A DNA stretch of 64,000 nt from Desulfobacteraceae bacterium UBA2174 (GCA_002327445.1 DCWA01000008.1:1-64000); one strand, 5' to 3'. Positions 16,137 through 25,325 are shown, numbered from the stretch's first letter. Numbers and translations are program-made. The notes: generated from the sequence alone by a model not told the origin.

Positions 16137-17663
16137 CTAATAATTCTTATAGAAAGCCTCCGCCGTGAACTTCACGAACTCTTCTGTTTTTTCAGGGCTA
16201 CGGGCTACCACCTGCCAGGGTTCCAGGCGGGCGATCTCGGTTTGCAGATCTTTGGCGGTTTTGCTGCTGCACCCCAGGATATCCTGGACCGATGCGGCCG
16301 AAACCCCTTCGCATTGAAAAATAAAAGCGAATTCAAGTAGTTCCTGGAAATTGAAAAACTTTTGCTGGTAATCGTTAGGGGACTGACTGGCAAAGAACGC
16401 CACGATGCCTTTGGAACGACCCTCCCGGATAATGCGCTGTAAAAAAATATTCCGCTGGCTCAGGTAATTGTGTGCCTCGTCGATGACCAGGATGGAGCGT
16501 ATGGTGCGGCGTCCATCCCGGACCGGGCTGTCGGGAAGCAGCGCCATTTCCTTGTAAAGGCGTTCGATAACCAGATAGGCGACCAACTCCTTTAACACCG
16601 GCATGGCGTGCACGTCGATCAACAGGGTCCTGTTGGAAAGCCGATCAATGGGCGCTACATCACTGCCATGCCGCCAGAACAGATCGAAATCCGACAGATC
16701 CCGAAGCACTTCGATGAGGCTGTCATCCCTTTTGTTGTCCTCCTCGTACATGGCGGTCACCATCCGGTACACATCGTGAAAGTCCGGATATGGCGTCGCG
16801 CTGTCAGCCCGCTGCGCATAGGCGGCCCGAATCGCCTCGGTCAGCGCGCCCTTTTGGACCACGCCCAGCTTGCTATTGATGGATGCAAAGCTCTCGGCCT
16901 TCTCACGGGCCGAGACATTGACCGTTTGTTCGTCGTAGGCCGGCAACACGAAAGGATTGACGGGCAGGCTTTCTCCCCCCTGGAGCAAGCGGAAAGGATG
17001 AACCTTGGCCACCTCCAGAAAGCGTTCATTATCGACCACATCGCCCTTGTAATCGAAGTAGATGAAATTGGTCTGATAATTGGACTGCTGGCGAATATCC
17101 GCCAAAATCTTTAATATGAACTGCGTTTTCCCCGTGCCCGGCTTGCCCATGATGGCCAGGTGCGAGTTGGCGTGTCGGGCCGTATTGTTGATCGCCAGAA
17201 TGAGTTCGCTGCGCTGCAGCAGGGTTCGACCGATAAAAATATCCAGCCCGTGGCCGGCCGTTTCCCGGCGGCCCCCGAATTCCACCTCATCCACCAATCG
17301 CATCAATAGATTATCCGCGTCGCGGCCGCACTCCTGAAACAGTCGCCCCAATAGGACGGCGCCGCTATCGATGTGATTTTTTACAATCGAGCGGTTGGAA
17401 AAAAACGGGTCCTCGCCGATGTCGCGCTTTTGGTAAACGTGGCAGATCAAGGCCCGAATGAATACTTCATCTTCACCCACAAAGGTCGGGCGCTTCATCT
17501 CCCCGCCGGTAAAACTGGGACTCTGGGCCACGTCCGGCCCTTCCTTGGCCAGCGACAGGGCAAAGGCCATGCGGGCCAAGGTGGCTTTTTCCAGTTTGGT
17601 TTCAAAACGCAGGGCGCTGAGCACTTCGTCCGCATCATTGGATGTGTACAGCCGGTCGGCCAT
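16137..17663 (-). CDS. DndE-like domain fused to HerA-type ATPase
   Basis: The 508-aa protein starts with a DndE-like domain (about 1-120: LEKATLARMAFALSLAKEG ... NHIDSGAVLLGRLF), the nick-binding part of phosphorothioate machinery. A HerA/DUF87 DNA-translocase ATPase follows: Walker A GKPGTGKT at 173-180, Walker B ILVIDEAHN near 395, and an arginine-rich REGRSKG after it. Stand-alone DndE is about 110-130 aa, so this is a true fusion. It begins three bases after dndD ends. The fusion suggests ATP-driven translocation on DNA coupled to DndD. Confidence 0.75.
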   Translation of the reverse strand: MADRLYTSNDADEVLSALRFETKLEKATLARMAFALSLAKEGPDVAQSPSFTGGEMKRPTFVGEDEVFIRALICHVYQKRDIGEDPFFSNRSIVKNHIDSGAVLLGRLFQECGRDADNLLMRLVDEVEFGGRRETAGHGLDIFIGRTLLQRSELILAINNTARHANSHLAIMGKPGTGKTQFILKILADIRQQSNYQTNFIYFDYKGDVVDNERFLEVAKVHPFRLLQGGESLPVNPFVLPAYDEQTVNVSAREKAESFASINSKLGVVQKGALTEAIRAAYAQRADSATPYPDFHDVYRMVTAMYEEDNKRDDSLIEVLRDLSDFDLFWRHGSDVAPIDRLSNRTLLIDVHAMPVLKELVAYLVIERLYKEMALLPDSPVRDGRRTIRSILVIDEAHNYLSQRNIFLQRIIREGRSKGIVAFFASQSPNDYQQKFFNFQELLEFAFIFQCEGVSAASVQDILGCSSKTAKDLQTEIARLEPWQVVARSPEKTEEFVKFTAEAFYKNY

Positions 17664-17666
17664 GGT

Positions 17667-19658
17667 CTAATTCTCCCAAAAATATCCTTCCCGGAAGGTC
17701 GTCAGCTCCCGCTGCTGGTCGAAGACCAGGCTCCCCGCCCCGCTGAGACGGGCTTTAAGGGTGCGGTAGTAGTCCTTATCGATTTCGGTGTCGGTGGAAA
17801 GGATAATCACCTGCTCCCCGGCATTGGGAAAATAGTTGTTCACGATATTGTCGCGGTGGGTGCTGTCCAGCCGCGAAAGGGGCGTATCGATGATAATGGG
17901 AAGCTTGAGCTGGCTGGTCTGGGCCAAGCCCCACAGCAGGGAAACCGCGAACACTTCCTTTTCGCCGGCGGAAAGGCCGGATTTTTTGATCTCATGGCCG
18001 TTGCGGTCGGAAATGCGCACCTCGTAGCTCTTATCATCGATGACGATGTCTTTGATCAAACCGCTGCGGCTGGAGAGCAGGCGATACATCTCAAAGGTTT
18101 TTTCCTGGAGCAGATGGACCTTGTTCTTGCGCAGCCGCACCACGAATTGGTTCAACACACCGGCGATAGCGTCGCACTCCTGGATAAACTCCGCTTTCTC
18201 CTTGGAGACATGGTGTTTTTCGAACAGTTTTTCGATCTCCATCTGAATATCGCCGATCCTTTTTTCAAGGGCGAAGATTTCCTCTTCCAGCAGGCGCAAC
18301 TGTTCCGATTTGCGACCGATCTGCGTGGAGCAGCCTTCCATGTCGACCTGGAGCTGTTCGAAGAGTTCGCGCTCGGATTCGGTCAGCAGGCCGGCCTGGC
18401 TTAAACCTTCTAGTTTTCGGACCTGGGATATCAGCTCGCGTTTTTCCTCCAGCAGGGGTTTGAGCAAAAACACATCGCCGCCTTCCAAAGCCTCCATCTT
18501 GTTGAGCACCCGCGCCGCATCGCGATCGGAAAGATCCAATATTCTGGTCACCTCACCCTGGGGGTCGCCCTCCTTGAGCAGCCGGAAAATGCGCCGCTCC
18601 AATTCCGCCATCTTTTCAACCGAGAGCGTTTCCCGGTAAATCGGTTCCGGTTCCTCCACCACCCGCACGATCCGTTTGGCCAGGGAGGCGGCGTTCTCCT
18701 TGATCGCCTCGCTGCCGGCCGATTCGCGCTCCGCCTCGATCTGCCGCCGCATGGGGTCGAACAACCTGCCGGTAATGGCAAACGGCAGGGTCTTTTCGCA
18801 CAGCGCACGGATCTCACTTTCCAACTGGGCCAGACGGTTGGCCGCCTGTATGCGCTTTTTTTCATTGGCGCCCATGGCCTCCCGGGTTTCCGGCTCGATG
18901 TGAAAGGCGGCGGCAAAGCGCTGCCGGGCGTCTTCGAGCTGTGCCTTGAAATCCTCCAGATCCTGCTTTATGGAATCCCTTTCGTGTTGTTTGCGGCCCA
19001 GCTTGCTGCGCTCTTTTTTCAATTCGCTTTGTTTGAAATCCAGATCCTCGTCGGAAATCTCCACAAAGCCTTTGCGCTCTTCACTCTTGATGTAGAGGAT
19101 GTCGGCGGCCAGTCGGTTGATGTACTGGATTCCAAGAGCCGCTTCCAGGGACGATTTCAGCCGCACCTCCGAGTGATCGTCAGCGGCGATGGCCTGGATC
19201 TTTTCCCCGTCAAAAAAGAAAAACTGGGTAATTCCCGGCGGGATCATGGAGCGGATAAAATCCTGCCAGATCTCCTGATTCTGCACCGACACCCGCTTGC
19301 CGTCGCGCACCACGACCAGCCGTTCGGCCAGATCCCGCGGCTTGGGATCGTCGGCGACCCCCGCGCTCCAGGAGCGTTTGACCACCAGTTCCGACAGGTC
19401 GTCCATTTCCATGACCAACTCAAAGGAGACGTTGGCATTGCCCCGGGCCTTTTCGCGGCGGTTGATGTTGCGGAAAATTTCATCCGCCTTGGCCCCGTAG
19501 AGGCAAAAGTTGATCGCCTCCATGATCGAGGTCTTGCCCGCGCCGTTCATCCCGCCAACCAGGAAGATGCTTCGCCCGTCATCGCCAACGGGGAAACGGA
19601 TTTCCGTGGCAAACTGAAAGGATTTGTAGTTTTCGACTGTCAGTTTGCGGAATTTCAT
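17667..19658 (-). CDS. dndD: DNA sulfur modification-type SMC ATPase DndD
   Basis: The 663-aa SMC/Rad50-like ATPase has Walker A GMNGAGKTS (about 36-44), FFFDGEKIQAIA typical of DndD, long coiled coils (about 190-520), the ABC signature LSAGEKEVFAVSLLWG and Walker B IIIDTPLSRLD. In phosphorothioation DndD works with DndC and DndE, nicking and handling DNA. Here its start overlaps the RAMA gene stop (TGATG) and the DndE-HerA fusion follows. No dndA, dndB or dndC (PAPS reductase-like) is in the window. Confidence 0.85.
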   Translation of the reverse strand: MKFRKLTVENYKSFQFATEIRFPVGDDGRSIFLVGGMNGAGKTSIMEAINFCLYGAKADEIFRNINRREKARGNANVSFELVMEMDDLSELVVKRSWSAGVADDPKPRDLAERLVVVRDGKRVSVQNQEIWQDFIRSMIPPGITQFFFFDGEKIQAIAADDHSEVRLKSSLEAALGIQYINRLAADILYIKSEERKGFVEISDEDLDFKQSELKKERSKLGRKQHERDSIKQDLEDFKAQLEDARQRFAAAFHIEPETREAMGANEKKRIQAANRLAQLESEIRALCEKTLPFAITGRLFDPMRRQIEAERESAGSEAIKENAASLAKRIVRVVEEPEPIYRETLSVEKMAELERRIFRLLKEGDPQGEVTRILDLSDRDAARVLNKMEALEGGDVFLLKPLLEEKRELISQVRKLEGLSQAGLLTESERELFEQLQVDMEGCSTQIGRKSEQLRLLEEEIFALEKRIGDIQMEIEKLFEKHHVSKEKAEFIQECDAIAGVLNQFVVRLRKNKVHLLQEKTFEMYRLLSSRSGLIKDIVIDDKSYEVRISDRNGHEIKKSGLSAGEKEVFAVSLLWGLAQTSQLKLPIIIDTPLSRLDSTHRDNIVNNYFPNAGEQVIILSTDTEIDKDYYRTLKARLSGAGSLVFDQQRELTTFREGYFWEN

Positions 19659-20311
19659 CAATCCGCCTCCCCGTTCATATACATGGCCCTGATCTTCTCA
19701 AGGGATGTGCATGTCCCATCGGTATTGACACGGCGCCAATGTTTCCAACCGTTCAGAGATTTTCCGGCAACACCCGACGCCGCGGTTGACAGTGAAGAAA
19801 AAGGCTGCCATTTACCCGATGCTTTCACCATGATCGTCCCATCGGGTTCAATCCGCCCTTCGAATAAAGGGCCTTCCTTGTGCCACTGGAGCTCGAACCT
19901 GTCATCAACGGACAGCAAGCCGGCTTGGAGCAAATCCAGCAAGGCAATACCATAAAATTTTTTAGGGCCGCCGCCAACTTGACCCGCCGATTTAAGTTTG
20001 TCCCTGATGATTCGCGCGGTTTTCAGGGTCTTGCCGAGCTCTTCGATCAATCTTTCAACTTTTAAAATCCGAGTATCGTTTTCTCGATTATCAGGACTCG
20101 ATGTATCTTGGGCGGAAAGTTTCAATTTCAGGCTGCGCAGGTCCTCCGGCACCGGGACACCGCTGCGGCGAAGCTGTTCGACCGCCTTGTCGACGGCCTG
20201 CAACTGTTTCCGTTCTTCAGCGGATAGGCCTGACGGCTTCTTGGAAACACGGCTCTGTTGCTCAAGCCATTGGTTCAGCGCTTTGAAATGGTCGTTTAAG
20301 TCATCGGTCAT
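19658..20311 (-). CDS. RAMA-domain protein of the Dnd-like operon
   Basis: The 217-aa protein has a coiled-coil N terminus with GVPVPEDLRSLKLKL (51-65), matching the 226-aa protein at the other operon end. Its C-terminal half is a RAMA domain (restriction enzyme adenine methylase associated): LLDLLQAGLL, FEGRIEPDGTIMV and KSLNGWKHWRR. RAMA domains are proposed to recognise modified DNA or methylase targets. Stop and start overlap with dndD. It may direct the DndD/DndE-HerA machinery to DNA. Confidence 0.7.
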   Translation of the reverse strand: MTDDLNDHFKALNQWLEQQSRVSKKPSGLSAEERKQLQAVDKAVEQLRRSGVPVPEDLRSLKLKLSAQDTSSPDNRENDTRILKVERLIEELGKTLKTARIIRDKLKSAGQVGGGPKKFYGIALLDLLQAGLLSVDDRFELQWHKEGPLFEGRIEPDGTIMVKASGKWQPFSSLSTAASGVAGKSLNGWKHWRRVNTDGTCTSLEKIRAMYMNGEAD

Positions 20312-20319
20312 GACTCCCC

Positions 20320-20499
20320 CTATTCTGCCGAGGGACTGCTTTTCAGGATTTCCCGCAAGGTGTCATAAACGCCGGTACGCCGCTCCTTGAATTCATAATC
20401 GTAGACTGTTTCGAGCAGCTTGAGCACCTTAGCCTGGCTCACACCGTTTTGAACGCAAAGCTCGTCGAGCAGTTGCCGGTCTTCAAGGGATAGCTTCAT
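20320..20499 (-). CDS. DNA-modification-system-associated small protein (59 aa)
   Basis: A 59-aa product (MKLSLEDRQLLDELC ... VYDYEFKERRTGVYDTLREI) matches in size and start the small helical proteins that accompany Dnd-type operons. It begins at 20499, overlapping the upstream remnant stop (ATGA), and ends 9 bases before the RAMA gene. A 14-codon fragment of a paralog (MKLSEEDLKMLEDL) is at 25834-25878. Confidence 0.65.
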   Translation of the reverse strand: MKLSLEDRQLLDELCVQNGVSQAKVLKLLETVYDYEFKERRTGVYDTLREILKSSPSAE

Positions 20500-20636
20500 T
20501 TTTTCTTGCCTCGCTTGCCGTCGGTCAGTTGCTTGACTGTTTTGTCGAATTCGCTTTCCAGGTGATCGTTTTGGTGAACTGTCAAGTATTTCTTGACAGT
20601 TACCTCCGGGGTCAATTTACCTTCATTGCAACTCAA
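20496..20636 (-). pseudogene. Internal/3' fragment of a rhuM-like gene
   Basis: A 46-codon frame (TTG at 20636 overlapping the darG stop) contains NEGKLTPEVTVKKYLTV, the mid-protein motif of RhuM family proteins, then jumps to a lysine-rich end (DKTVKQLTDGKRGKKK). RhuM proteins are about 300 aa, so most is deleted. It remains coupled to darG and to the 59-aa gene by overlapping stop/start codons. Confidence 0.55.
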
Positions 20637-21676
20637 ACCCCTATCCAGCCCTCGGTTTGGAGTCTCTTCCAAGCCAATCGGATATGCTCCGGCTTGAATA
20701 ATCGCCGCTTGCGGTCATTCCAACGAGCCATCGCAGCAATAGCGCTTTCTGCATCAGAGGCTTCGCCATCATGAACGGTAGCCCAATGAACCGAAGCAAG
20801 CAGCTCCATGCCGTAGGGTGTCTCGAAACCGTCCACGAGATCGGCCACTTTCTCAAGGTGCGCTGTCGCGTCAGGAGCTTGCTGAAGGAAATGATCGGCC
20901 GCTTTGTCAGCATCCGGCAGCAAAGAGATTTCCACATCCGGTTTCTGGGTATCCCCATATCCCCGGATATGGTGTCCCTCCAGAATTTCCAGCACTTTAT
21001 TGAGGTTATGGGCATAGGGACCATACAGGTGTTTGACATACCGCAGCTTCAGATCCATACCCGATTCCTGCAAGAAATAGGCGAGTTTCTGAATCTCCAG
21101 AAGTGTAAGCCGGTAAGCAAAGCGATTATATTGATTCATGAGTTTGATCAATACAGCCCGGGCAACCGTCATCTTTGGTTTGGTAGTGCCTACGGGCATA
21201 TCTTTGGCATCCGGGCTGCCTTCAGGTTCGTAAAGTTTCACCCGAGCGTCCGGTATGTCCTCAAACGCCGTCACGATCATTGTTTTGACCCGTCGCCACT
21301 GCAATCCGCCCAATCCTGAACCTAAAGGTGGGATGGCAATGGAACGGATCTTACGTTCACGCACTTCTTGCACTAGCGCAGGTAGACCACTTTCAATATC
21401 CTCGTAGCGGCTTTTTTCGCGCCAGTGACGCTTGGTGGGAAAATTGATAATGTAGCGAGGGTTAAACATCTCTCCGGTTTCGAACACGAACATGCGACCG
21501 GGCTTGACTTCCTCCCGCCGGCAAGCCGCCTCATAAGCCTTGAAATTTTCCGGAAACGCTTTCTTGAACTGCAAGGCGATCCCCTTACCCATCACGCCGA
21601 CACAATTGACCGTGTTGACCAGGGCCTCCGAATCGTCTGTAAGAATATTCCCGCGGGTTGGTTCAATCATTTTCAT
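20633..21676 (-). CDS. darG: DarG-type macrodomain antitoxin
   Basis: The 347-aa protein has an N-terminal macrodomain (residues 1-150: GNILTDDSEALVNTVNCVG, GVMGKGIALQFKK, PPLGSGLGGLQW), which removes ADP-ribose from DNA. The C-terminal YbiA-unrelated helical domain (about 180-347: LTLLEIQKLAYFLQESG ... LYGPYAHNLNKVLE) is the DarG toxin-binding domain. The start at 21676 is chosen for the gggagg site; an earlier Met at 21700 overlaps darT. Length is typical. It is intact while darT is frameshifted. A partial paralog of its C terminus is at 25883. Confidence 0.9.
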   Translation of the reverse strand: MKMIEPTRGNILTDDSEALVNTVNCVGVMGKGIALQFKKAFPENFKAYEAACRREEVKPGRMFVFETGEMFNPRYIINFPTKRHWREKSRYEDIESGLPALVQEVRERKIRSIAIPPLGSGLGGLQWRRVKTMIVTAFEDIPDARVKLYEPEGSPDAKDMPVGTTKPKMTVARAVLIKLMNQYNRFAYRLTLLEIQKLAYFLQESGMDLKLRYVKHLYGPYAHNLNKVLEILEGHHIRGYGDTQKPDVEISLLPDADKAADHFLQQAPDATAHLEKVADLVDGFETPYGMELLASVHWATVHDGEASDAESAIAAMARWNDRKRRLFKPEHIRLAWKRLQTEGWIGV

Positions 21677-21687
21677 TTCCCTCCCGT

Positions 21688-22328
21688 TTAGTAATACCAT
21701 TGCCGGCGTACTTGCACCGGTATGGAAATGTTTTTTCGCTGCAAGATGCGCTCAACCCTTTCTTTAAGGGCGATATTCAATACGCCGATCAGATTGATAA
21801 CATCCCAAGGGCAGAATCGGTGCACCAAAAATTCGGCTTGCTTGCGCCGCTGGCGGTCCATATCATCTACGGTGTCCGCCCAGTAATCGGCATAAGCCAT
21901 ATCCCAATCGACCTTATCCAGGTCATTGAGATCATCGAACCATTGCGTGTAGGCGGCAATGCCGTGGCCGTCTGAAAAGACAAAATCAAGCGCGGCCTGA
22001 GCGATGGTCTCAACCGTCGAAACGGCATAAATCAGAGGTTCCTGGCCTTCATCGTAATTTTCCACTCTGCCCGTATGCAATTGGAGGAGCATGGGCGAGC
22101 GGGGTCCGAAATAAAAGGCCACATAATCATGCACCGTGCCGCCCGGCCCGCATGGTATCGGGCGCTGCCGGCGGATCTTCTGAATATCCACGTTGTGAAT
22201 CGCCCGATAGTCGCATGCACCTTCAGGGGGGTAATTGGGGGCATGCATCCCGCCACAGTCCAGAATCACCGCAAGGTTGTGTCAATATGCAGGAGGCGAT
22301 AGATGGGGATTGGGCGGGGCATTGGCAT
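21688..22328 (-). pseudogene. darT: DarT-type DNA ADP-ribosyltransferase toxin, frameshifted
   Basis: The 193-codon frame from 22269 carries most of DarT (CGPGGTVHDYVAFYFGPRSP, then KQAEFLVHRFCPWD with the conserved Glu). The true N terminus, MPMPRPIPIYRLLHID from the ATG at 22328, lies in another frame. The two join at a two-base insertion (gt on the plus strand, 22279-22280) in a gtgt run, so the toxin is broken about 16 codons in. Its stop overlaps the region before darG, as in darTG operons. An error in the run could also explain it. Confidence 0.75.
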
Positions 22329-22490
22329 TATAATTTCCCCCTTTGTTCTTCAGACGTCTCCTCAATCAGTTGTTCCACGCGAGTTTTGGCTTGGTCGAGT
22401 AGGTCCTGAGACTTTTGTTCATTCTCGGCAGCTCGGTCATAAAGGCTCCTAATTTCTTGCTGAAACGGCTCAGGGGCTACCCAAACAAGG
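22328..22490 (-). pseudogene. 3' remnant of a type I specificity (hsdS-like) gene
   Basis: About 50 codons read PFQQEIRSLYDRAAENEQKS then DQAKTRVEQLIEE before a stop that overlaps the darT start (TAATG). This is a typical HsdS/type I RM C terminus. The upstream part is replaced by the mod-like fragment. Confidence 0.5.
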
Positions 22491-22799
22491 AATTTCCGTA
22501 TGAGCCAGAAAAGGGGCGCTCATGGCCTTGAGCCGGGCGGCGGCGGCCTTGGCCGTTTCCAGGTCCTCGGCCTCCAGGATCTCCCGAATCAGGGCTTCGC
22601 CCTGCTCCCGGGCCGCGCTGCCCTCATCCCAGCTCATGGCCGGGTCCAGCGAATCGTCGTAGCGGTACTTGGCCGGCGGCTTTTGCTTGCGAAACTGGGC
22701 CTGGGTGCCCACCTCCGGGCGCATCAACGCCTCGGCCTCGGGGTGGCGGTAAGCTCGGGCTTGGGGCGAAACGGTCTGATCCGGTTTGCGCGTCATCAT
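22470..22799 (-). pseudogene. 5' fragment of a type III mod-like DNA methyltransferase
   Basis: From the ATG at 22799 the frame reads MMTRKPDQTVSPQARAYRHP, then ALMRPEVGTQAQF and YRYDDSLDPAMSWDE, the pattern of the N terminus of type III Mod-like methyltransferases. It ends after about 108 codons where the hsdS-like remnant begins, so catalytic motifs are missing. Two unrelated RM genes were fused by deletion here. Confidence 0.5.
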
Positions 22800-22945
22800 G
22801 GCCCCCTGGATGATCGGAGAAAAAGGCGGGCAGAAAGATGTGTTACCCTTTAGCACAGGCCAAGGCGGGTGTCACGTGCAGCCGTGAGGGAAAACAGAGA
22901 CCGAGCTCATAACCCTTCTAAAAGCAGCACACGGCCGGTTCTGTA

Positions 22946-23653
22946 TTAATCGATTCCTAACGGCAAGGGGAACCAGCGCTGCAAGACGGCTGAAAAACGA
23001 TTGAAGGCTGCATCCCGGCATCCCTTGAAGTTTGCCTTCCGGGCGATGTCTTCAAAATGGGCTGCTGAGCGTGCCTGTCGCTTCTCCCGCAGCGCCAGCA
23101 GATAAGCCTCTTTCGGATCTGCTGGTTTTGGCGACATCGATGGCCACACCGGCGATCCTGAAGGAACGACATGGTCGTTGCGGGCCACGATTTTTGGATC
23201 TTGCAGCCATCGCCGCAGTTCGCCAACATTCGACCATCCCATGACCTTGGCCGTGTGGGGTGAATCGGTCCACAACCAAACTTCCAGCTCCGGGTCGAAG
23301 ACCACAACAGCCGAGCGGCCGCGCCATCCGACGGCATCCAGGCGGCCTTGAACGTCTTGCTCTATCGTTTGCGCCGCACTGTCTTTGGCACCGCTGCCGT
23401 GCCGGTCGAAAAGCACGATGAGATACTCGCCTTTGTCGATGAATTGCCGGGTGAGGTGGTGGACATCTTTGTAGCAGCCGGCATCGTGGGTACTGATCAT
23501 TCTCTGAACCTTCGGATTGCGAATGGGCCGGATCCCGAGGGCCTGGTGGCGGGTCAGAATGCCCCGCACCATGTTTTCAGCGTCGAGGTCGGCGACGACG
23601 GCCACCAGCTCATGAAGTGGACGTAAAGAGGTGATGCGATCAGCGTGATTCAT
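22946..23653 (-). CDS. TOPRIM-like partner of the OLD-type ATPase (MAD4-like)
   Basis: The 235-aa product has VAVVADLDAENMVRGIL near the N terminus, LIVLFDRHGSG and VVFDPELEVWLWTDSPHT, an acidic pattern like TOPRIM/DUF4276-type effectors. The order and sequence pattern recall MAD4 of methylation-associated defence, seen here without the methylase modules. Its ATG overlaps the ATPase stop (ATGA at 23650-23653), so the two are translationally coupled. Likely a nuclease-like effector controlled by the ATPase; this is inference. Confidence 0.6.
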   Translation of the reverse strand: MNHADRITSLRPLHELVAVVADLDAENMVRGILTRHQALGIRPIRNPKVQRMISTHDAGCYKDVHHLTRQFIDKGEYLIVLFDRHGSGAKDSAAQTIEQDVQGRLDAVGWRGRSAVVVFDPELEVWLWTDSPHTAKVMGWSNVGELRRWLQDPKIVARNDHVVPSGSPVWPSMSPKPADPKEAYLLALREKRQARSAAHFEDIARKANFKGCRDAAFNRFSAVLQRWFPLPLGID

Positions 23654-24915
23654 CCCAGAACTCCGGAAGCGAACAACACGCTGAGATTCGGATCTCCCTG
23701 CCAATTTGCCAACGCTGGATGACGGTCACCGCGGACGATGTCGGTGATGCCGTTGTCGGTGGCAAAACAGAGGATTTGGTGCGGATCGCAAACGCTCAGC
23801 ACAATCGGCGAGTGGGTGCACATCAAGACCTGGGCGTCATGCATTGAGGAAAGCGACTGGAACATGGTTTCGGTGGCTTTGGGATGAATGCCGTTCTCCG
23901 GCTCCTCGATAAGAAAAACCCCTTTCAAACCGGGAATAAATGCCGGCAAGGTAAGAGCCAGCAGCCGTAAGGTGCCGTCGGAAACCAACCATGACGGAAC
24001 CGGATGCGCCATCCCCTGGTAACGCACCATCATGTACTTGTGCCGGATGTCCTGCCGTTCTCTGATTTCGATGTCGGCGATTTGCGGCAGCGCTGTCTGC
24101 ACATGCCTCAACCAAGCTTGAAAACATTTCCTGTGCTTGGTTTTGAGGTCTTCCGCGACCCATGGCAGGTTCGATCCATCCGGCAGGAAGGTAGTTCCTT
24201 GACCGGGCTTGCTCATTTCTCGAATACTGGCGCTGTTCAAGACAAAATGCTGAATCCCTTCCGCCAGGAGCGTCTTGAGCCAGATCGCGATGGCGAATTT
24301 ATCCTCATCGGCCGGGATGCTGCTCAGCGAAGGGGTCTGGGATCCGGTTTTGAGCGAATGGATCCACCCCTTGCCGGCGCGCTTGTCCTTCTCCGAGTTG
24401 AACGAATCGTTGCCGGTGCGGCTCTTGCCGAAAATCTTACGGCTGCCAGGGCCTCCGGAATGGGAAATGATCGTTTCGACAGGGGAGGCGGCCATTGGAA
24501 AGAGAGGTGGCTGCCGCATTTTGGTCACCGGTTCCAAACGGATCAGAGATCCACGGTCTTGCAGAATTGCTGGGCGCCCGTCCGGATCGGTCCCAATCTG
24601 CACTTCGTAGCGGATCCGTTGCCATTCATTCTCGATCACCGTCTTGCTGCGCAACTCATCGGGGATGGCCGCCTCGACGGCCAGTTCGAAATAGTCGCCT
24701 TCGCCGTTCCACAACAGATCGCTGAAATCGCCCTTGCTGAACTCGCCGACCGCCGCATCGATGCCTTTGCGCACCATGATCGAAAGAAACCGGATGGCGT
24801 CGATAAACGTGGTCTTGCCCGAGGCGTTGGGCCCCACAAGGACCTGAAACGGGCCGATCTCCTGCCGGATGTTACGCAAACAGCGAAAATTGGATGCCTG
24901 GATCATTTCAATCAT
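23650..24915 (-). CDS. OLD-like AAA ATPase (MAD3-like) defence protein
   Basis: The 421-aa AAA_21/OLD-type ATPase has Walker A VGPNASGKTTF (about 29-38), a large insertion (80-250), the signature near LVSDGTLRLLALTL, Walker B GVFLIEEPENGIHP and the His-loop LMCTHSPIVLS. ATPases of this class pair with TOPRIM, HNH or other effectors in Gabija, PARIS, Septu and MAD systems. The ATG at 24915 follows gagggaatt. A longer frame upstream to 25101 is not supported. Confidence 0.75.
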   Translation of the reverse strand: MIEMIQASNFRCLRNIRQEIGPFQVLVGPNASGKTTFIDAIRFLSIMVRKGIDAAVGEFSKGDFSDLLWNGEGDYFELAVEAAIPDELRSKTVIENEWQRIRYEVQIGTDPDGRPAILQDRGSLIRLEPVTKMRQPPLFPMAASPVETIISHSGGPGSRKIFGKSRTGNDSFNSEKDKRAGKGWIHSLKTGSQTPSLSSIPADEDKFAIAIWLKTLLAEGIQHFVLNSASIREMSKPGQGTTFLPDGSNLPWVAEDLKTKHRKCFQAWLRHVQTALPQIADIEIRERQDIRHKYMMVRYQGMAHPVPSWLVSDGTLRLLALTLPAFIPGLKGVFLIEEPENGIHPKATETMFQSLSSMHDAQVLMCTHSPIVLSVCDPHQILCFATDNGITDIVRGDRHPALANWQGDPNLSVLFASGVLG

Positions 24916-24968
24916 GGGTAATTCCCTCTTGTCGTCCCTGTTGACCCCAGCAGTGATTTGATTGAGGC

Positions 24969-25325
24969 TCATTTTAATCTTTGAGCACGGAAGGCGGAAT
25001 CGTCCCCTTGGTGGATGAAAATTCGGCCTCGCAGTTGATCTTCCTGGAGCAACGCCCACCCCCGGCCGTTCACGGGGTCCATCTCGTCTTGACCTTCCCA
25101 TGAAAATTCGATGCGGGCTTCCCTGTCAACACTGGCCAAACGACAATCCATCTCCCCTTGGACCAAGCCGAACTGAAAATGCCCGGTCCCATCTTTTCTG
25201 AAGGTGAAATGCCCGGGAACCTCCATGTTGACGTATTCCTGGTCCCAACGTTCCATTTCCACGATAAACCATTTGCCGGCATAGAGTTTGATGCTTGTTT
25301 CCATCGCGTGTTTTCCCGCCATCAT
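24969..25325 (-). CDS. Hypothetical beta-rich protein
   Basis: The 118-aa product (ETSIKLYAGKWFIVEMERWD ... VPGHFTFRKDGTGHFQFGLV) has alternating beta-strand character and resembles small lipocalin-like or beta-barrel conserved proteins found singly in many genomes. An internal Met at 25304 is an alternative start. It overlaps the stop of the upstream gene by four bases and lies 53 bases before the AAA ATPase in the same direction, so it may be in that operon. Confidence 0.6.
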   Translation of the reverse strand: MMAGKHAMETSIKLYAGKWFIVEMERWDQEYVNMEVPGHFTFRKDGTGHFQFGLVQGEMDCRLASVDREARIEFSWEGQDEMDPVNGRGWALLQEDQLRGRIFIHQGDDSAFRAQRLK

